From positions 6,084,453 through 6,148,452 of the forward strand of contig OX365946.1 of the NCBI GenBank assembly GCA_947247005.1: a stretch of DNA of 64,000 nucleotides. The letters are read 5' to 3'. The notes under the pieces were generated by a model that did not search any database, was not told the origin of the DNA, and saw only the letters and a program-made list of their open reading frames with translations. Position numbers and translations under genes: made by a program. Shown here in pieces: positions 1-41,500 of the stretch. The DNA comes from Spisula solida (Eukaryota; Mollusca; Bivalvia; Venerida; Mactridae). The number at the start of each line of letters is the position of its first letter. The stretch's first letter is position 1.

Positions 1-147
1 ATCTTTAAACTTTACATGGAAGTTTGCCAGCAACAGACCCCTATTGATTTAAAGGTCAGTTGGTCTAAGGTCAAGGTTGCTGTGACCTTTAACATTAATG
101 ATTATTTGGCTGCAATACATGTTTTACAAACATCTCTTGTTTTGTAG
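1..147 (+). repeat. AGGTCA-family repeat, 3' end fragment
   Basis: AAAGGTCAGTTGG, CTAAGGTCAAGG, GCTGTGACCTTTAAC then GGCTGCAATACATG and TTTTACAAACATCTCTTGTT. The same ending occurs at 16190-16230. The repeat ends only 6-7 bp before the acceptor of the first BRWD exon in the window and supplies its pyrimidine-rich tract. Confidence 0.8.
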
Positions 148-29873
<29,726 letters not shown>

Positions 29874-30484
29874 ATTACCAGAATTTAATGTATTATTTGA
29901 AACAAATCCGAAATGAAGCCATATACCTCATGCGTTAAAGTGCTACAATTTTCCATGTGTATCATACGTCATAAGTATACTTATTTTCATAAAAATTCAG
30001 TCTAAAAGTACAAAAAACTTTTGTGTTCATTTATTTTGTAGATCTATTCATTTATTACATTATGTGTATTTTTGTTATTTTTGCATAAAATGCAATATTT
30101 AAACAAAAATACATGAAACTGGATTTATTTTTTTGTATCTGTCTAGTCAAGTTGATATCTTAATTCATTTATAAAAAAGTGACTAATTTTGAATATTAAC
30201 ATTTGATAACAACTTTTTTTGACTTGATAACACTTTTTTCTACACCACATATTTTATTGTATTATCATATACATGTATTCATTGATCTTTTTTGCTTCTT
30301 TTAAAGACTGTTTCCTCCCCGGCTGGCATAATTATCATTTGAATCTTTTTGTTAAATTATTTACAAAATGTTAAATATACTTTTCTTTATGAATTCGGTG
30401 TTGTTTTATATTCACGCTGCAGTATTGGTCACTGATAGTTTGGCCAGAACATGGTCAGTATACTATATTAAAATATGGAATAAA
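29874..30484 (+). other. Probable BRWD 3' UTR
   Basis: AT-rich, no ORF. The first canonical AATAAA on the sense strand is at 30479, about 600 bp past the stop, in GGAATAAAACG. Earlier near-signals such as GCATAAAATG (about 30083) are possible. No stronger evidence for the cleavage site. Confidence 0.35.
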
Positions 30485-32500
30485 ACGGACACAAAACAGC
30501 AAATTACCTGATTTACACGAACACCATCATTACGAGAGACACCCGATTTCTAGAAAGATTCATTAGGGCACTTTTAACAGTTTTCATGGCACAGGTTATG
30601 AGCTGGTTCCCATGCCACTTCTGTAGTATTGGGGTTGGGAACCAGATTATAATCAGCTGTATAAAAAAGCCAGTAGAAAAGCCCCTAGGTTATTGTCTTA
30701 TAAGGAACATGACAGTATTATACAGTAGGTTTGTATGAGGATTGCTGGCCAGGAGCACATTGCCAAACTCAAAATGCAGCAGTTTTTCGGGGTTTAACCA
30801 TTACCTCCTGTGTGAAACCAATTTTCAAGAAAATATGAAATTCTCGAAACAATTTTGAAAACAACTGAATAAGCAATGATCTGCTTGTAGCTTGAAATTC
30901 GTCATGTAATAACTTGCAAATACTGTAGTGCACAGACAATCCAAAGCCACAGAAAAGGAAGCAGCGCCTAGCCACCTACGTAAAAGCAACACCTTGAGGC
31001 CACAGTCAGGGTCTGGAGGTTACGGTACTCGATTTTTTACTCAGCGATCATGGCATGATTCTAGGTGGTGGGAGGCCATACCCTTCTATGAAATTCTGAC
31101 AATATTGATTTCCCTGTACTAGTGAAGAAGTTGACGTTTCCCTTTAAAAGGAGAGGGTAAGTATAGGATAGAACATGAGTAGGTGTTGTATATGGGATTT
31201 ATAACTCCGAGTGAAACGACGAGCCGTTCTATCTGACTTAGACTATAGATAAATAATCTTTGTTTATCAGGTACACTTTGCCTATAAATCGACCAGTACA
31301 TAGAGTATGATAAACCATTTAAGTGATGGTGTAATATGTTAAGTGTTGCATGATGCATATATAGATCTAAGTGGCAAAATTAAGCTATTTACAGTAAAAC
31401 CTCTATAATGAAACTCCTTCTTGGGACTGTAAAAAACTTATCTCAATAATGTTGAGTGATTGCATCATTCTATCAAAGAGCAAACAGATGAAAACGGAAC
31501 GAAAAATGGTTAATTCTGAGCCAATCTTGTTAAAGAGGTGGTCTTCATATAGGCGCAATTTCACTGTGAATTTGAGGTTGAATAATGTGCAAGTCAGTGG
31601 ACAGAAAGTAGTGGTCTTTATTTTAAGGTAGTCTTGAAGGTGAGGTCTTCATTTGTAAATTATGGGTTGTGATAGTATGAAAGTCATTTACTTCAATCAC
31701 CAGACACCATTGGAACCCCTTACAATTTGTTTTAATCGTTTAGTTGGTTTTAAGTTCTACTCTGTGAAAATGATGTCTTAGAAGCACGTAATTATTGAAT
31801 AGTACAGAACAACCTCTGTAGAGTGAGACCCTTTGTGGGATGCAACTATTGGTCATTGTTTAGAAGTTGCATGTTGCCTTACAGAATTTACAAAAGTATA
31901 TACATGTAATAACTTCAAGTAACTTTGAAGGTTTGGTTATACAGGGGTTGTTGCACTACATAATTATGTCCCCTAGAGAGGTCGTACTGTAGTCATAGAA
32001 ACTACCACGGCATTCACCCTCTACTGATAATGTTGTCAGCACTCAGCAGAGATGTTGGCAATACCTTAATTGGTTAATTATCTATCAAAATTGTTGTCTC
32101 AGATTATGACAGTAATAATGAACAAATGTAGAAAGGTTTGATGTACATGTATTCTGATAAGTCCAATTAGTTACTTGTTTAAAATATAGTATTGTTATAA
32201 TATAGACTAAACTAAGCTTGGTATCAAAAATGTTTGTCATCCACATTTTCTGTGCTAAATGCATGTATACATAATTTATTATAGCTATGCTCAATTATTT
32301 TGCTTGGCCTACTATAGTATAATAGCAATCTATTGTTATATATACCACAGCAAAGTGTTGTATACGGGATTTATTCAACACTTTTTCTCCATGCTGATTG
32401 GTTAGCTACTGAGATCTATAGTCTAATTTCTGATATACTATGAATTTCCATTATAATGAGAGTTTGGTATGTCTGGCTCTTTGAGGTCTATTGTTTTTAT
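30485..32500. other. Intergenic, nothing recognised
   Basis: Between the BRWD 3' end and the second AGGTCA element. Contains scattered short ORFs of no visible similarity and a small hairpin at about 30600 (CTGGTTCCCA against TGGGAACCAG). I see no gene. Confidence 0.5.
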
Positions 32501-32501
32501 T

Positions 32502-34019
32502 AGCTCACCTGAGCACGAAGTGCTCAATGTGAGCTATTCTGATCACCCTTTCGTCCGTCGTGCGCCGTGAACCGTCAACAATTGGATTGTTAACACTCTA
32601 GAGGTCACAGTTTTCACTTAATCTTTATGAAACTTGGTCACAATGTTTGTCTCTATGAAATCTAGGCCAAGTTCGTAACTGGGTCATCTGGGGTCAAACC
32701 CTAGGTCACTAGGATAAATCAAAGAAAAACCTTGTTAACACTCTCAAGGTCACATTTTTCACATAATCGTAATGGAACTTGGTCACAATGTATGTCTCTA
32801 TGAAATCTAGGTCAAGTTCGTAATTGGGTCATCTGAGGTCAAAAACGAGGTCACTAGGACAAATCAAAGAAAAACCTTGTTAACACTCTAAAGGTCACAT
32901 TTTTCACATAATCTTAATGAAACTTGGTCACAATGTATGTCTCTATGAAATCTAGGTCAAGTTTGTAATTGGGTCATCTGGGGGTCAACAACTAGGTCAC
33001 CAGGTCACATCAAAGAAAAACCTTGTTAACACTCTAGAGGTCACATTTTTCACATAATCTTAATGAAACTTGGTCACAATGTATGTCTTTATGACATCTA
33101 GGTCATGTTCGTAATTAGGTCATCTGGGGTCAAAAACTATGTCACCAGGTCACGTAAAAAAACTTGTTAACACTCTAGAGGTCACATTTTTCACATAATC
33201 TTTATGAAACTAGGTCGCAATCTATGTCTCTGTAAAATCTAGGCCAAGTTCGTAATTGGGTCATCTGGGGTTAAAAACTAGGTCACATCAAAGAAAAACA
33301 TTGTTAACACTTTAGAGGTCACATTTTTCACATAATCTTAATGAAACTTGGTCACAATGTATGTCTCTATGAAATCTAGGTCAAGTTCGTAATTGGGTCA
33401 TCTGGGGTCAAAAACTAGGTCACATCAAAGAATAAAAAACCTTGTTAACACTTTAGATGTCACATTTTTCACATAATATTAATGAAACTTGGTCACAATG
33501 TATGTCTCTATGAAATCTTGGTCAAGTTCGTAATTGGGTCATCTGGGGTCAAAAACTAGGTCACTAGGTCACATCAAAGAAATTTTTTATAACAATCTAG
33601 AGGTCACATTTTTCACATAATCTTAATAAAACTTGGTCGCATGAAATCTAGGTCAAGTTCGTAATTGGGTCATCTGGGGTCAAAAACTAGGTCACCAGGT
33701 CACGTCAAAGAAAAACCTTGTTAACACTCAAGAAGTCGCATATTTTACCTAATCTATATGAAACGTGATCACAATGTTTGTCGCTATGAAATCTAGGTCA
33801 AGTTCGAAAGTCACGTCAAAGAATAACCTTGTTTACACTCTAGAGATCACATTTTTAATGTGATATTAATGATACTTAGCCACAATGTGAAGCTTTATGA
33901 AATCAAGGTCCAGCTTGCAACTGGGTCATCTGGGGTCAAAAACTAGGTCACCAGGTCACTGATCCTGCCTAAACTGCTCGTCATCAGGTGAGCGCTATAG
34001 GGCCAATTGCCCTCTTGTT
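32502..34019 (+). mobile_element. AGGTCA-rich element with 5' hairpin (copy 2)
   Basis: Starts AGCTCACCTGAGCAC-GAA-GTGCTCAATGTGAGCT, then CGTCCGTCG, then about ten units of about 140 bp (ACTCTAGAGGTCACATTTTT, CACATAATCTTAATGAAACT, TGGTCACAATGTATGTCTCT, ATCTAGGTCAAGTTCGTAAT), and ends AGGTGAGCGCTATAGGGCCA then CCCTCTTGTT. Same architecture as 9397-10759 with a different internal unit. Confidence 0.8.
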
Positions 34020-34104
34020 CCTTGACTGATTGACAAGGTTTTGAAAACAAACGAGATATTGTTAGATTTGGTACATCATTCAAATCTTTGTATTTTAAGA
34101 TCTT

Positions 34105-34225
34105 TGCTAGGTGGTCGGAGGCATGGCCTAATAGAATAGAAATCTTTTGAATTAATTTCGTAACCACCTAAATCTAAAGTGGTATTTCATTGATCTTACA
34201 CAAAGTAAAGGCCACCTAAGGTAGT
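34105..34225. mobile_element. Short inverted-repeat element (AGGTGGTC ends), copy 2
   Basis: CTAGGTGGTCGGAGGCATGG at the left, GGCCACCTAAGGTA at the right and internal GTAACCACCTAA/AAAGTGGTA pairing; related to 13394-13562. Confidence 0.6.
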
Positions 34226-34857
34226 GTACGTAGGGGTGTCCGTCCCCGTCCAACCCGAAATGATTTGTCGTCTCTAACTTGAAATTAATTGTGCTACAGT
34301 CTTCAAACTTCATAGAAATATAAGTCAGCATGAGATGTGTGCAGTGTGCACCCATACATGTATATTTTATTCGCATCCGACCAGTATTAACAGAGCTATT
34401 GTCCTAGGAATGATGACGTCTGGGTTGTGACGTCAGTGAATTGAGAGGTAATTGTGCTACAGTCATCAAACTTAAAAGGAATGTGCTATGTGTTGTCGAC
34501 CACCTCAATATTTTAATGCAGATCTGGCATGTAATAGTTAGCAGAGTTTTGGCCGTTTTAATGATGAAATTTGATAACTCTATTATAAGTATTTGTAGCA
34601 AGACGTAGTCAACCTTTGTAGGGCTAGGGGGTTAGGGCTAGTCCGCATGAGCATTTGAGTTATGACCCTTGCCATCGTCAAATAGCAAGTGGGGGAATCC
34701 GTGTTCTATGGACACATTTCTAGTTGCCAACTTCTTGGTCAGGTCCCCCTCTTGAATCTGCACAGACTTGATCAACATTTTTTTGCTTCTCGACCAACAG
34801 TCGTTATTGTGTGACCGTCCGTTTGTTTCCTTCCTGTCTAATTGGCCAATGACCTTC

Positions 34858-35505
34858 AGCTTCCGAGGGGAGACAGAAAGTTTGTTTGATACTGGTAATC
34901 TAGGTGCGATACCCTAGCTCTTTTCAAACAGACACATTGGTTGTTTAATGTGTCCCATGTATATAGCACAGATACACGCAAGCCTATCTCTGGATTACCA
35001 AACAGTTCATCTCTAGCTGAATGGGAAACACTGAAAAGCATATCAGATATGACAATGTGCCCTGGTCGAGATTCAAACCAGAAACCATGATCCCAAAATG
35101 CGTGGGGAGCGATGGCCTAGAGGTAGGGCGCGCGCTTCGGGATCGAGAGGTCCCGGGTTCAACCCCCGTCTGGACCACTGCTTAATTTCACTGAGCACGA
35201 ATAACCCACACGCTCCACTCGATCAAGGTGTGAATTGGTACCTGTGAGGGCTGTGTCTGAACATGTTCGATAGTCCTGGGCGCCGAAGATCGATGTTGGC
35301 TGCACACCCACCAGGAGAGAAATAGTCTCCCCAGGGAGACTCGAACGTATGTTTCCATAGGTAGCCCAATGAACAGGGGGAGTTTAAATGTCAAAGGGTG
35401 GCTGAACTGCTGAAAGCAGCCCTAGGAAATTGGTAACTTAACTTTTTTTAACTTATCCCAGAGTCAAGTGTGTTACCCACTCGAGCACTACGCCACCACA
35501 AAATG
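34858..35505 (-). mobile_element. SINE family A (copy 2), minus strand, split by another SINE
   Basis: 34858-35102 matches the body and B box of family A in reverse (GATACCCTAGCTC, GTATATAGCAC, CAGTTCATCTCTAGCTG, GGTCGAGATTCAAACCAG). The missing A-box end (AGTCAAGTGTGTTACCCACT then CGAGCACTACGCC) resumes at about 35461-35500, after the inserted family B SINE. Confidence 0.75.
35103..35450 (+). mobile_element. tRNA-derived SINE, family B (copy 2), nested
   Basis: Head GATGGCCTAGAGGTAGGGCG (A box TGGCCTAGAGG) and CCCGGGTTCAACCCC (B box), better preserved than copy 1. Same body, with TTGGCTGCACACCCACCAGG and AGGTAGCCCAATGAACAGG. Inserted into a family A SINE, so family B was active later. Confidence 0.85.
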
Positions 35506-36785
35506 AACGCCACCACTAGATGAGCTGAAAGAAAGAATACTCTGTATGGTTAGGTTTCATCACACTTTCAATATGGAGATTATTGTTTATTAAAATCAAC
35601 TACGAGTACACAAACATTGAAAAAAACATTATGTGTAAAAAGTACCGTGACTATAGAATAAACATGTATGATGCCATCACATGTGCTAGGTGCGTTGAAA
35701 CATTTTGAAAAAATATTTTTCCCCATTTTTTTGGACTGATCAGCACACCTGACACCTGTGTATTTAAAACATAAAGTTATAAATAAAAATATGGAAAAGC
35801 ACAAAAAGCGGTGCATCCCTTATCTTGCAGGTACTAAAACTGTACTGCAGTATCGAATTATAAATACATGTATAAATATTCCAGCATAAAAAAGTTAATT
35901 ACATGTATAGTATGGCTACATTCAACTGGTCAAAGATCTTAACACGTAGTATTTAGATCTTTGAACTAGTACTCATTTTTGGGAGGCGTTTAAGCCTCTC
36001 ATTACTACCATTGCCCATTTCTTAATACAAAATTAACCGCCTTTAGGCTGCTTTGTGAATCCGCATTCAAGTAGTTCCAGAAACTGTCAGCATTCCCAAT
36101 ACTGCTACATATTTTCTCCAAATTTTCAAACTGATTTAAGCCAATCAGCAGCATTTGTTTATTCTAAGATCAACAATTATTGTGAAACTGTTCGTTAAAT
36201 CGATATTTTTGCAAAAAAATCACTACACCGGCCGATACCGAACTTGTTTCATAATACGAAAATGACGTGTTCATCAAATGTCCCGGCTGTATAGCTATTT
36301 TTAGAAACTTCAGACTACGGTCAAGAGATGGTTTATCAATGAATCATATACGGTCTGCAAAGTACTGTTATGCAATCATATGGTGTCGCTATACTAGCTA
36401 GCCGCTTTCTATAGACTGTCTCACGCTGTGAGGGAAGTGATTACAAGGCTGTACTGTATAATCTGATAAATAGGCGCGTAGTATTATTTTAAAGCCACTT
36501 TTGATATACGCATTCAGTACACGTATTACATATAAATTGATATTCACCATTTAAAAATTATTTAGAAACCCAACATGCCTACATGTATAATTATAGTAAC
36601 ATATGCCTATTTTGACATTCAAGACAAGATCGGCAGTAAGAAAACGAACATTAAACGTGTAAAGTCGGTTTAAGCTTTAGTAGCAGCAACCAGATCGCCT
36701 CCCATCAGCACTCGCAGTGCTTTGATTAGTCAAGGGTTTTCGTTATTGTACCTTATGAATAAGGTTTGTTTGATTTGCGTGGCAT
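35506..36785. other. Intergenic, nothing recognised
   Basis: AT-rich sequence with no convincing ORF or RNA gene on either strand. Confidence 0.5.
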
Positions 36786-36985
36786 TACAACACTTATATC
36801 ATGGCTACCGCAATTTACATTGATGTTAACTGAGACGGTGTGGCTAAATCCGATGATAATTGATGGAGCGTGTCTTAATTTTCAAAGGAATGAGTGCAAT
36901 GACTACAGTGCAGGATATTATCCTGCACTGTATACATACAACTTCATTGTACTTCACTTCGGTCAACGTGACCTCTATCGATTTT
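36786..36985 (+). repeat. ~190-bp repeat, copy 1 (also at 53336-53530)
   Basis: Blocks shared in the same order and orientation with 53336-53530: TTATATCATGGCTACCGCAA, TTTACATTGATGTTAAC, GTGTGGCTAAATCCGATGAT, TTTTCAAAGGAATGAGTGCA, ACTACAGTGCAGGATA, GGTCAACGTGACCTCTATCG. The two copies flank most of the IAP gene. Non-coding as far as I can see. Confidence 0.8.
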
Positions 36986-38317
36986 CGTGGTCGAATTGTA
37001 TTGGAGTCAACAACTTTAAAATCACAACACCGTGCTATCATTGGACATGTTAATCGGTCAGCATTGTAAAAATTTGGACACGCCTTATGCTTACAAAGTG
37101 ACAGCCAATGATATAAGTCAGAATAAAACACTTAACGCTTGGTTGTCTATGCCCTCGACAAAATAAGACAACCTCGCGTTTGCGTTCCCTTTCTATAACA
37201 TATTTATAAGCAAGGAATATTCATGAAATGCAGTTGAATGTACCCACACTTCATGTTCTATATACTGATTATAAACAATACATATAACACACTATGATAT
37301 GAAACAAACACATATTTTGACAAACGATAAAATACAATAAATAATAAGCCACGACAATACTAGCGTGCTACTATAACTGCACCAGCAGCGATTACCAAGG
37401 AACATGGATGTTGTAAAAATGAGAACAAACGAATGCTTCAGTATCTCTCGATCTACATCAGTAGGTTTCTAAATGGGATATTTTGTGTCATGAAGTATTC
37501 CAGGAAGGCAGATGATCCGACCACAGCTAACCTTACCTCACCTCTGGCTGCTGTCCTAGGTTGTCGGTCTTCTGTCACACTGGATGGGTTAACAGGCGCA
37601 GATAACCCCGATCTAACCAATGTGTACTGTCTAACAGAACCTACACACTCAGCCAGATCAACTTCCCTGCGCTTGTTAAACTATATAATCAAGACAAACC
37701 ATCTACCCCTGCAGTCAGTTCCTGTATTCGGAAGAACTGACCTCCTGTCCGATGGAACCTGATCCGTCTCATCAGGTACAAACCCCGTCCTCAGTACCAC
37801 GTATTATCCCGCATCACTTGTTATGCTATTATCTTCTTCTGTATATCCGTTGATTCTGTTACTTAAACTAATACATTTTAATAGGATCTAGAAGCTAGTA
37901 GTTCAGAAATATCATTACTGTAAAACCTTGTTTGTTTAGCACTGCTATAATGACCACCGTTTCGTCGTATTTTCCGAATGTTTCGTGCAGTCCACAGAAG
38001 CAGGCAATAAATTAAGTTTTTACTGTATATATACGAGTAGTAGTAATGCAGAAACACGTGAAAAGAAACGGACGTAATTTAAAAAATGGATGTACATTGT
38101 ACATGTATATTGTTCGCATTTTATATTTGTCAGATATTTTCCATTTAACTTGTCTATGATGCATTTGCACACATACACTGATCAAGGTACACGAACACCT
38201 ACAGAGTGCAACACCATGACGACACTCTGGCTCCCATCATACTCTAGCTTGGACAGTTTATGGACATATTCAGCCTGGCACCAATAACGTCATGCATTGT
38301 ATGTTCTAACAATAGCT
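36986..38317. other. Intergenic / IAP 3' flank
   Basis: Contains a plus-strand ORF at 37433-37762 (109 codons, SVTLDGLTGADNPDLTNVYC) with no recognised similarity. An ATTAAA on the minus strand at about 37878-37883 could serve as a poly(A) signal for the IAP gene, about 440 bp past its stop; this is weak. Confidence 0.3.
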
Positions 38318-38520
38318 TCATGCTCTGTATGTTCTAACTTTCTCCTCCACCCGGCTGTTACATACAGGACAATGTGTGATATCCTTGGCGCAGTTTGTAC
38401 AGACTCTATGGCACGCACAAGGCAGGAACAGCACATTGGATTCCTCGATCACACACAACATACAGTATACTTGTTGTGACAACGTCGCATTCTCTCTTGA
38501 CATTGTAGTTATACTCGGTC
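38318..38520 (-). other. IAP last exon: C-terminal RING
   Basis: Follows GTATCAGTTTCAG; encodes PSITTMSRENATLSQQVY, then CMLCVIEESNVLFLPCACHR, VCTNCAKDITHCPVC and ends VRTYRA-TGA, the usual IAP C-terminus. Spacing fits the IAP RING (C-x2-C-x11-C-x-[C]-x3-C-x2-C-x6-C-x2-C), but the canonical His is Cys with His next to it. Catalyses ubiquitin transfer and dimerises through its C-terminal tail in relatives. Confidence 0.9.
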
Positions 38521-41500
38521 CTGAAACTGATACAACATAACTTGAGCATGGTCTACATTCATATGCATTTGAATGAAAACATAATTTTCTTTATATTGTC
38601 ACTGGTGACGTGACCTATCGTTATTCAATCTACATATTTCTTTACGAAGTTCCTATTAACACTTTCTGTTAACTAGAAACTATAAACCAAAATATTAGTT
38701 TAATCGGTTTCAAATCAGCCGAACGATTTTTTGGTCTCATGATTGCTTACACCCGAAAATAAAAACAAAATAAATACCTATCACGTTGCTGACAAATCAT
38801 TTAGTTTGTTGCGGTATTGCGTGCATCTTGCGGTGTCAGAATTTCATAGGACTGCCACATGAAACACTAGTGAATTCAACAAAAGGTACCACACAAAGTG
38901 AATGTAGACATAATCAGTGATGTATAAGGCTGATCTGATAGAGGCTCTATGTTAATGTGACGTGAATCTAACATTCTATTTTTGTTGTAACTGTTCTACA
39001 AAGTGATGCATGTACCCCACCCCCTTGAATATAACGCCACACGTGTCATTATCTTACCACGTTCAATTTCCTTCTGTTCTCGTTCTCTGTCTTCCTGTTC
39101 CTTTAGATCAAGTAACATGTTCATGACGTCATGCATTGTAGGTCGTCTGTTCCCTAAATGGTCAATACAAAATTTACAATTACTTATACTTTTATATCAA
39201 GTAACATGTTCATGACATCATGCATTGTTGGTCGTCTGTTCCCTAAATGGTCAATACAAAATTTACAATTACTTATACTTTTATATCAAGTAACATGTTC
39301 ATGACGTCATGCATTGTTGGTCGTCTGTTCCCTAAATGGTCAATACAAAATTTACAATTACTTATACTTTTATATCAAGTAACATGTTCATGACGTCATG
39401 CATTGTTGGTCGTCTGTTCCCTAAATGGTCAATACAAAATTTACAATTACTTATACTTTTATATCAAGTAACATGTTCATGACGTCATGCATTGTTGGTC
39501 GTCTGTTCCCTAAATGGTCAATACAAAATTTACAAATACTTATACTTTTATATCAAGTAACATGTTCATGACGTCATGCATTGTTGGTCGTCTGTTCCCT
39601 AAATGGTCAATACAAAATTTACAATTACTTATACTTTTATATCAAGTAACATGTTCATGACGTCATGCATTGTTGGTCGTCTGTTCCCTAAATGGTCAAT
39701 ACAAAATTTACAATTACTTATACTTTTATATCAAGTAACATGTTCATGACGTCATGCATTGTTGGTCGTCTGTTCCCTAAATGGTCAATACAAAATTTAC
39801 AATTTCTTATACTTTTATATCAAGTAACATGTTCATGACGTCATGCATTGTTGGTCGTCTGTTCCCTAAATGGTCAATACAAAATTTACAATTACTTATA
39901 CTTTTATATCAAGTAACATGTTCATGACGTCATGCATTGTTGGTCGTCTGTTCCCTAAATGGTCAATACAAAATTTACAATTACTTATACTTTTATATCA
40001 AGTAACATGTTCATGACGTCATGCATTGTTGGTCGTCTGTTCCCTAAATGGTCAATACAAAATTTACAATTACTTATACTTTTATATCAAGTAACATGTT
40101 CATGACGTCATGCATCGTTGGTCGTCTGTTACCTAAATGGTCAATACAAAGTTTACAATTACTTATACTTTTATATCAAGTAACAGGTTCATGACGTCAT
40201 GCATTGTTGGTCGTCTGTTCCCTAAATGGTTAATACAAAGTTTACAATTACTTATACTTTTATATCAAGTAACATGTTCATGACGTCATGCATTGTTGGT
40301 CGTCTGTTCCCTAAATGGTCAATACAAAGTTTACAATAACTTATACTTTTATATCAAGTAACATGTTCATGACGTCAGACGTTATTGGTAATACAAAGTT
40401 TACAATAACTCATACTTTTATATCAAGTAACATGTTCATGACGTCATGTAGTGTTGGTCGTCTGTTACCTAAATGGTCAATACAGTGTTTACAATTACTC
40501 ATACTTTTATATCAAATGACGTCACAAGAGTCACAGCGAGGGTTGTCCGAATGGAATCATCCGAGTCGTACACGTTCGCAACCCAACTTCCCTAATATTC
40601 GCTGCGTTCATGGTTGATTATGTATATGAAACAAATTTGAAAGAGAATCCTTTCTCCTGTGTTTATATATAGAGCTTATCCTCTCCTTTTTGTGAACCGT
40701 ATTCTTATTACACAACTGCTAGTTACACTGTGTGGCGGCTGTAGAAAGTCACCCAGTACATGCAATCAGTGTAGTTACTCATATCAACAGATTCTTGGTG
40801 TGGTATGAAGTCACATTGATACTGGTTATTCGCACAACCTTTAATTTGGGGTTGTTGCGAAAGCCGAGTTGTTAAGGTGTTCGTATTTCGTATTGCTAGT
40901 CGATGGCGCGGTTCAGTATAGGTTCGAATCTCACTATAGGTGCAAATAATTTACCTCTGACCTCCAAGGCCACCTTGGCCCTAACTACATCAGATTCGGA
41001 ATACCCAAGTCTCTGGCTCACTTGATTAATTGTATGTTCAGAAACTGAAATGATACAAAGTAATTCCATGAAAAGTAATCATGCATGAAACCAATAATAT
41101 GGTTAACGGATTTAAAAACGCGACACTTGGGTATGTTGTTATATGTTAGGAAAACATATATATACAAATATATTTATATATTCGTAAAGGCTAATTCTAT
41201 GCCGTCATTTTGATACCAAACTTAATAAAATCCAACGTGTATTAACTAAAAATTGCCCGAATAAGACATTAGTCCAGAAAACAAGTAACATGTTTATCGG
41301 CGTATTGGTTTTATCGTTGAAGATGACCAGTCTGTATAACAGATCAAATGTTAACGCGAGGCTAGTCTGGTTTATATATACAAATTCTTTATTAAATTGA
41401 ATATAATAAATGACATACCCAGCTTTTATTATAAAATGTGTCTATATGACACGGAAACATTTTTGCAGGAAACATACATCTTTACTCATAGACCTACATA

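Larger units (their letters stand above)
39058..41044 (-). other. IAP exons 8-9: UBA-like segment
   Basis: Exon 41044-40955 (after AACTGAAATGATAC-proximal TTTCAG acceptor) encodes SEHTINQVSQRLGYSESDVV and RAKVALEVR; exon 39153-39058 encodes NRRPTMHDVMNMLLDLKEQE then DREREQKEIER. The pattern (helix, LGYS turn, helix, NRRPT, helix, charged helix) matches the ubiquitin-binding region between BIR and RING in BIRC2/3/7-type proteins. The intron between holds the 89-bp array. Confidence 0.8.

Noticed and set aside
37433..37762. 109-codon plus-strand ORF
   Set aside because: No recognised domain, no supporting neighbouring exons and no repeat match; could be chance. Kept only as a note in the flank entry.
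39107..40520. CRISPR-like array
   Set aside because: Eukaryotic context; units are contiguous 89-bp repeats without unique spacers and derive from the adjoining exon.
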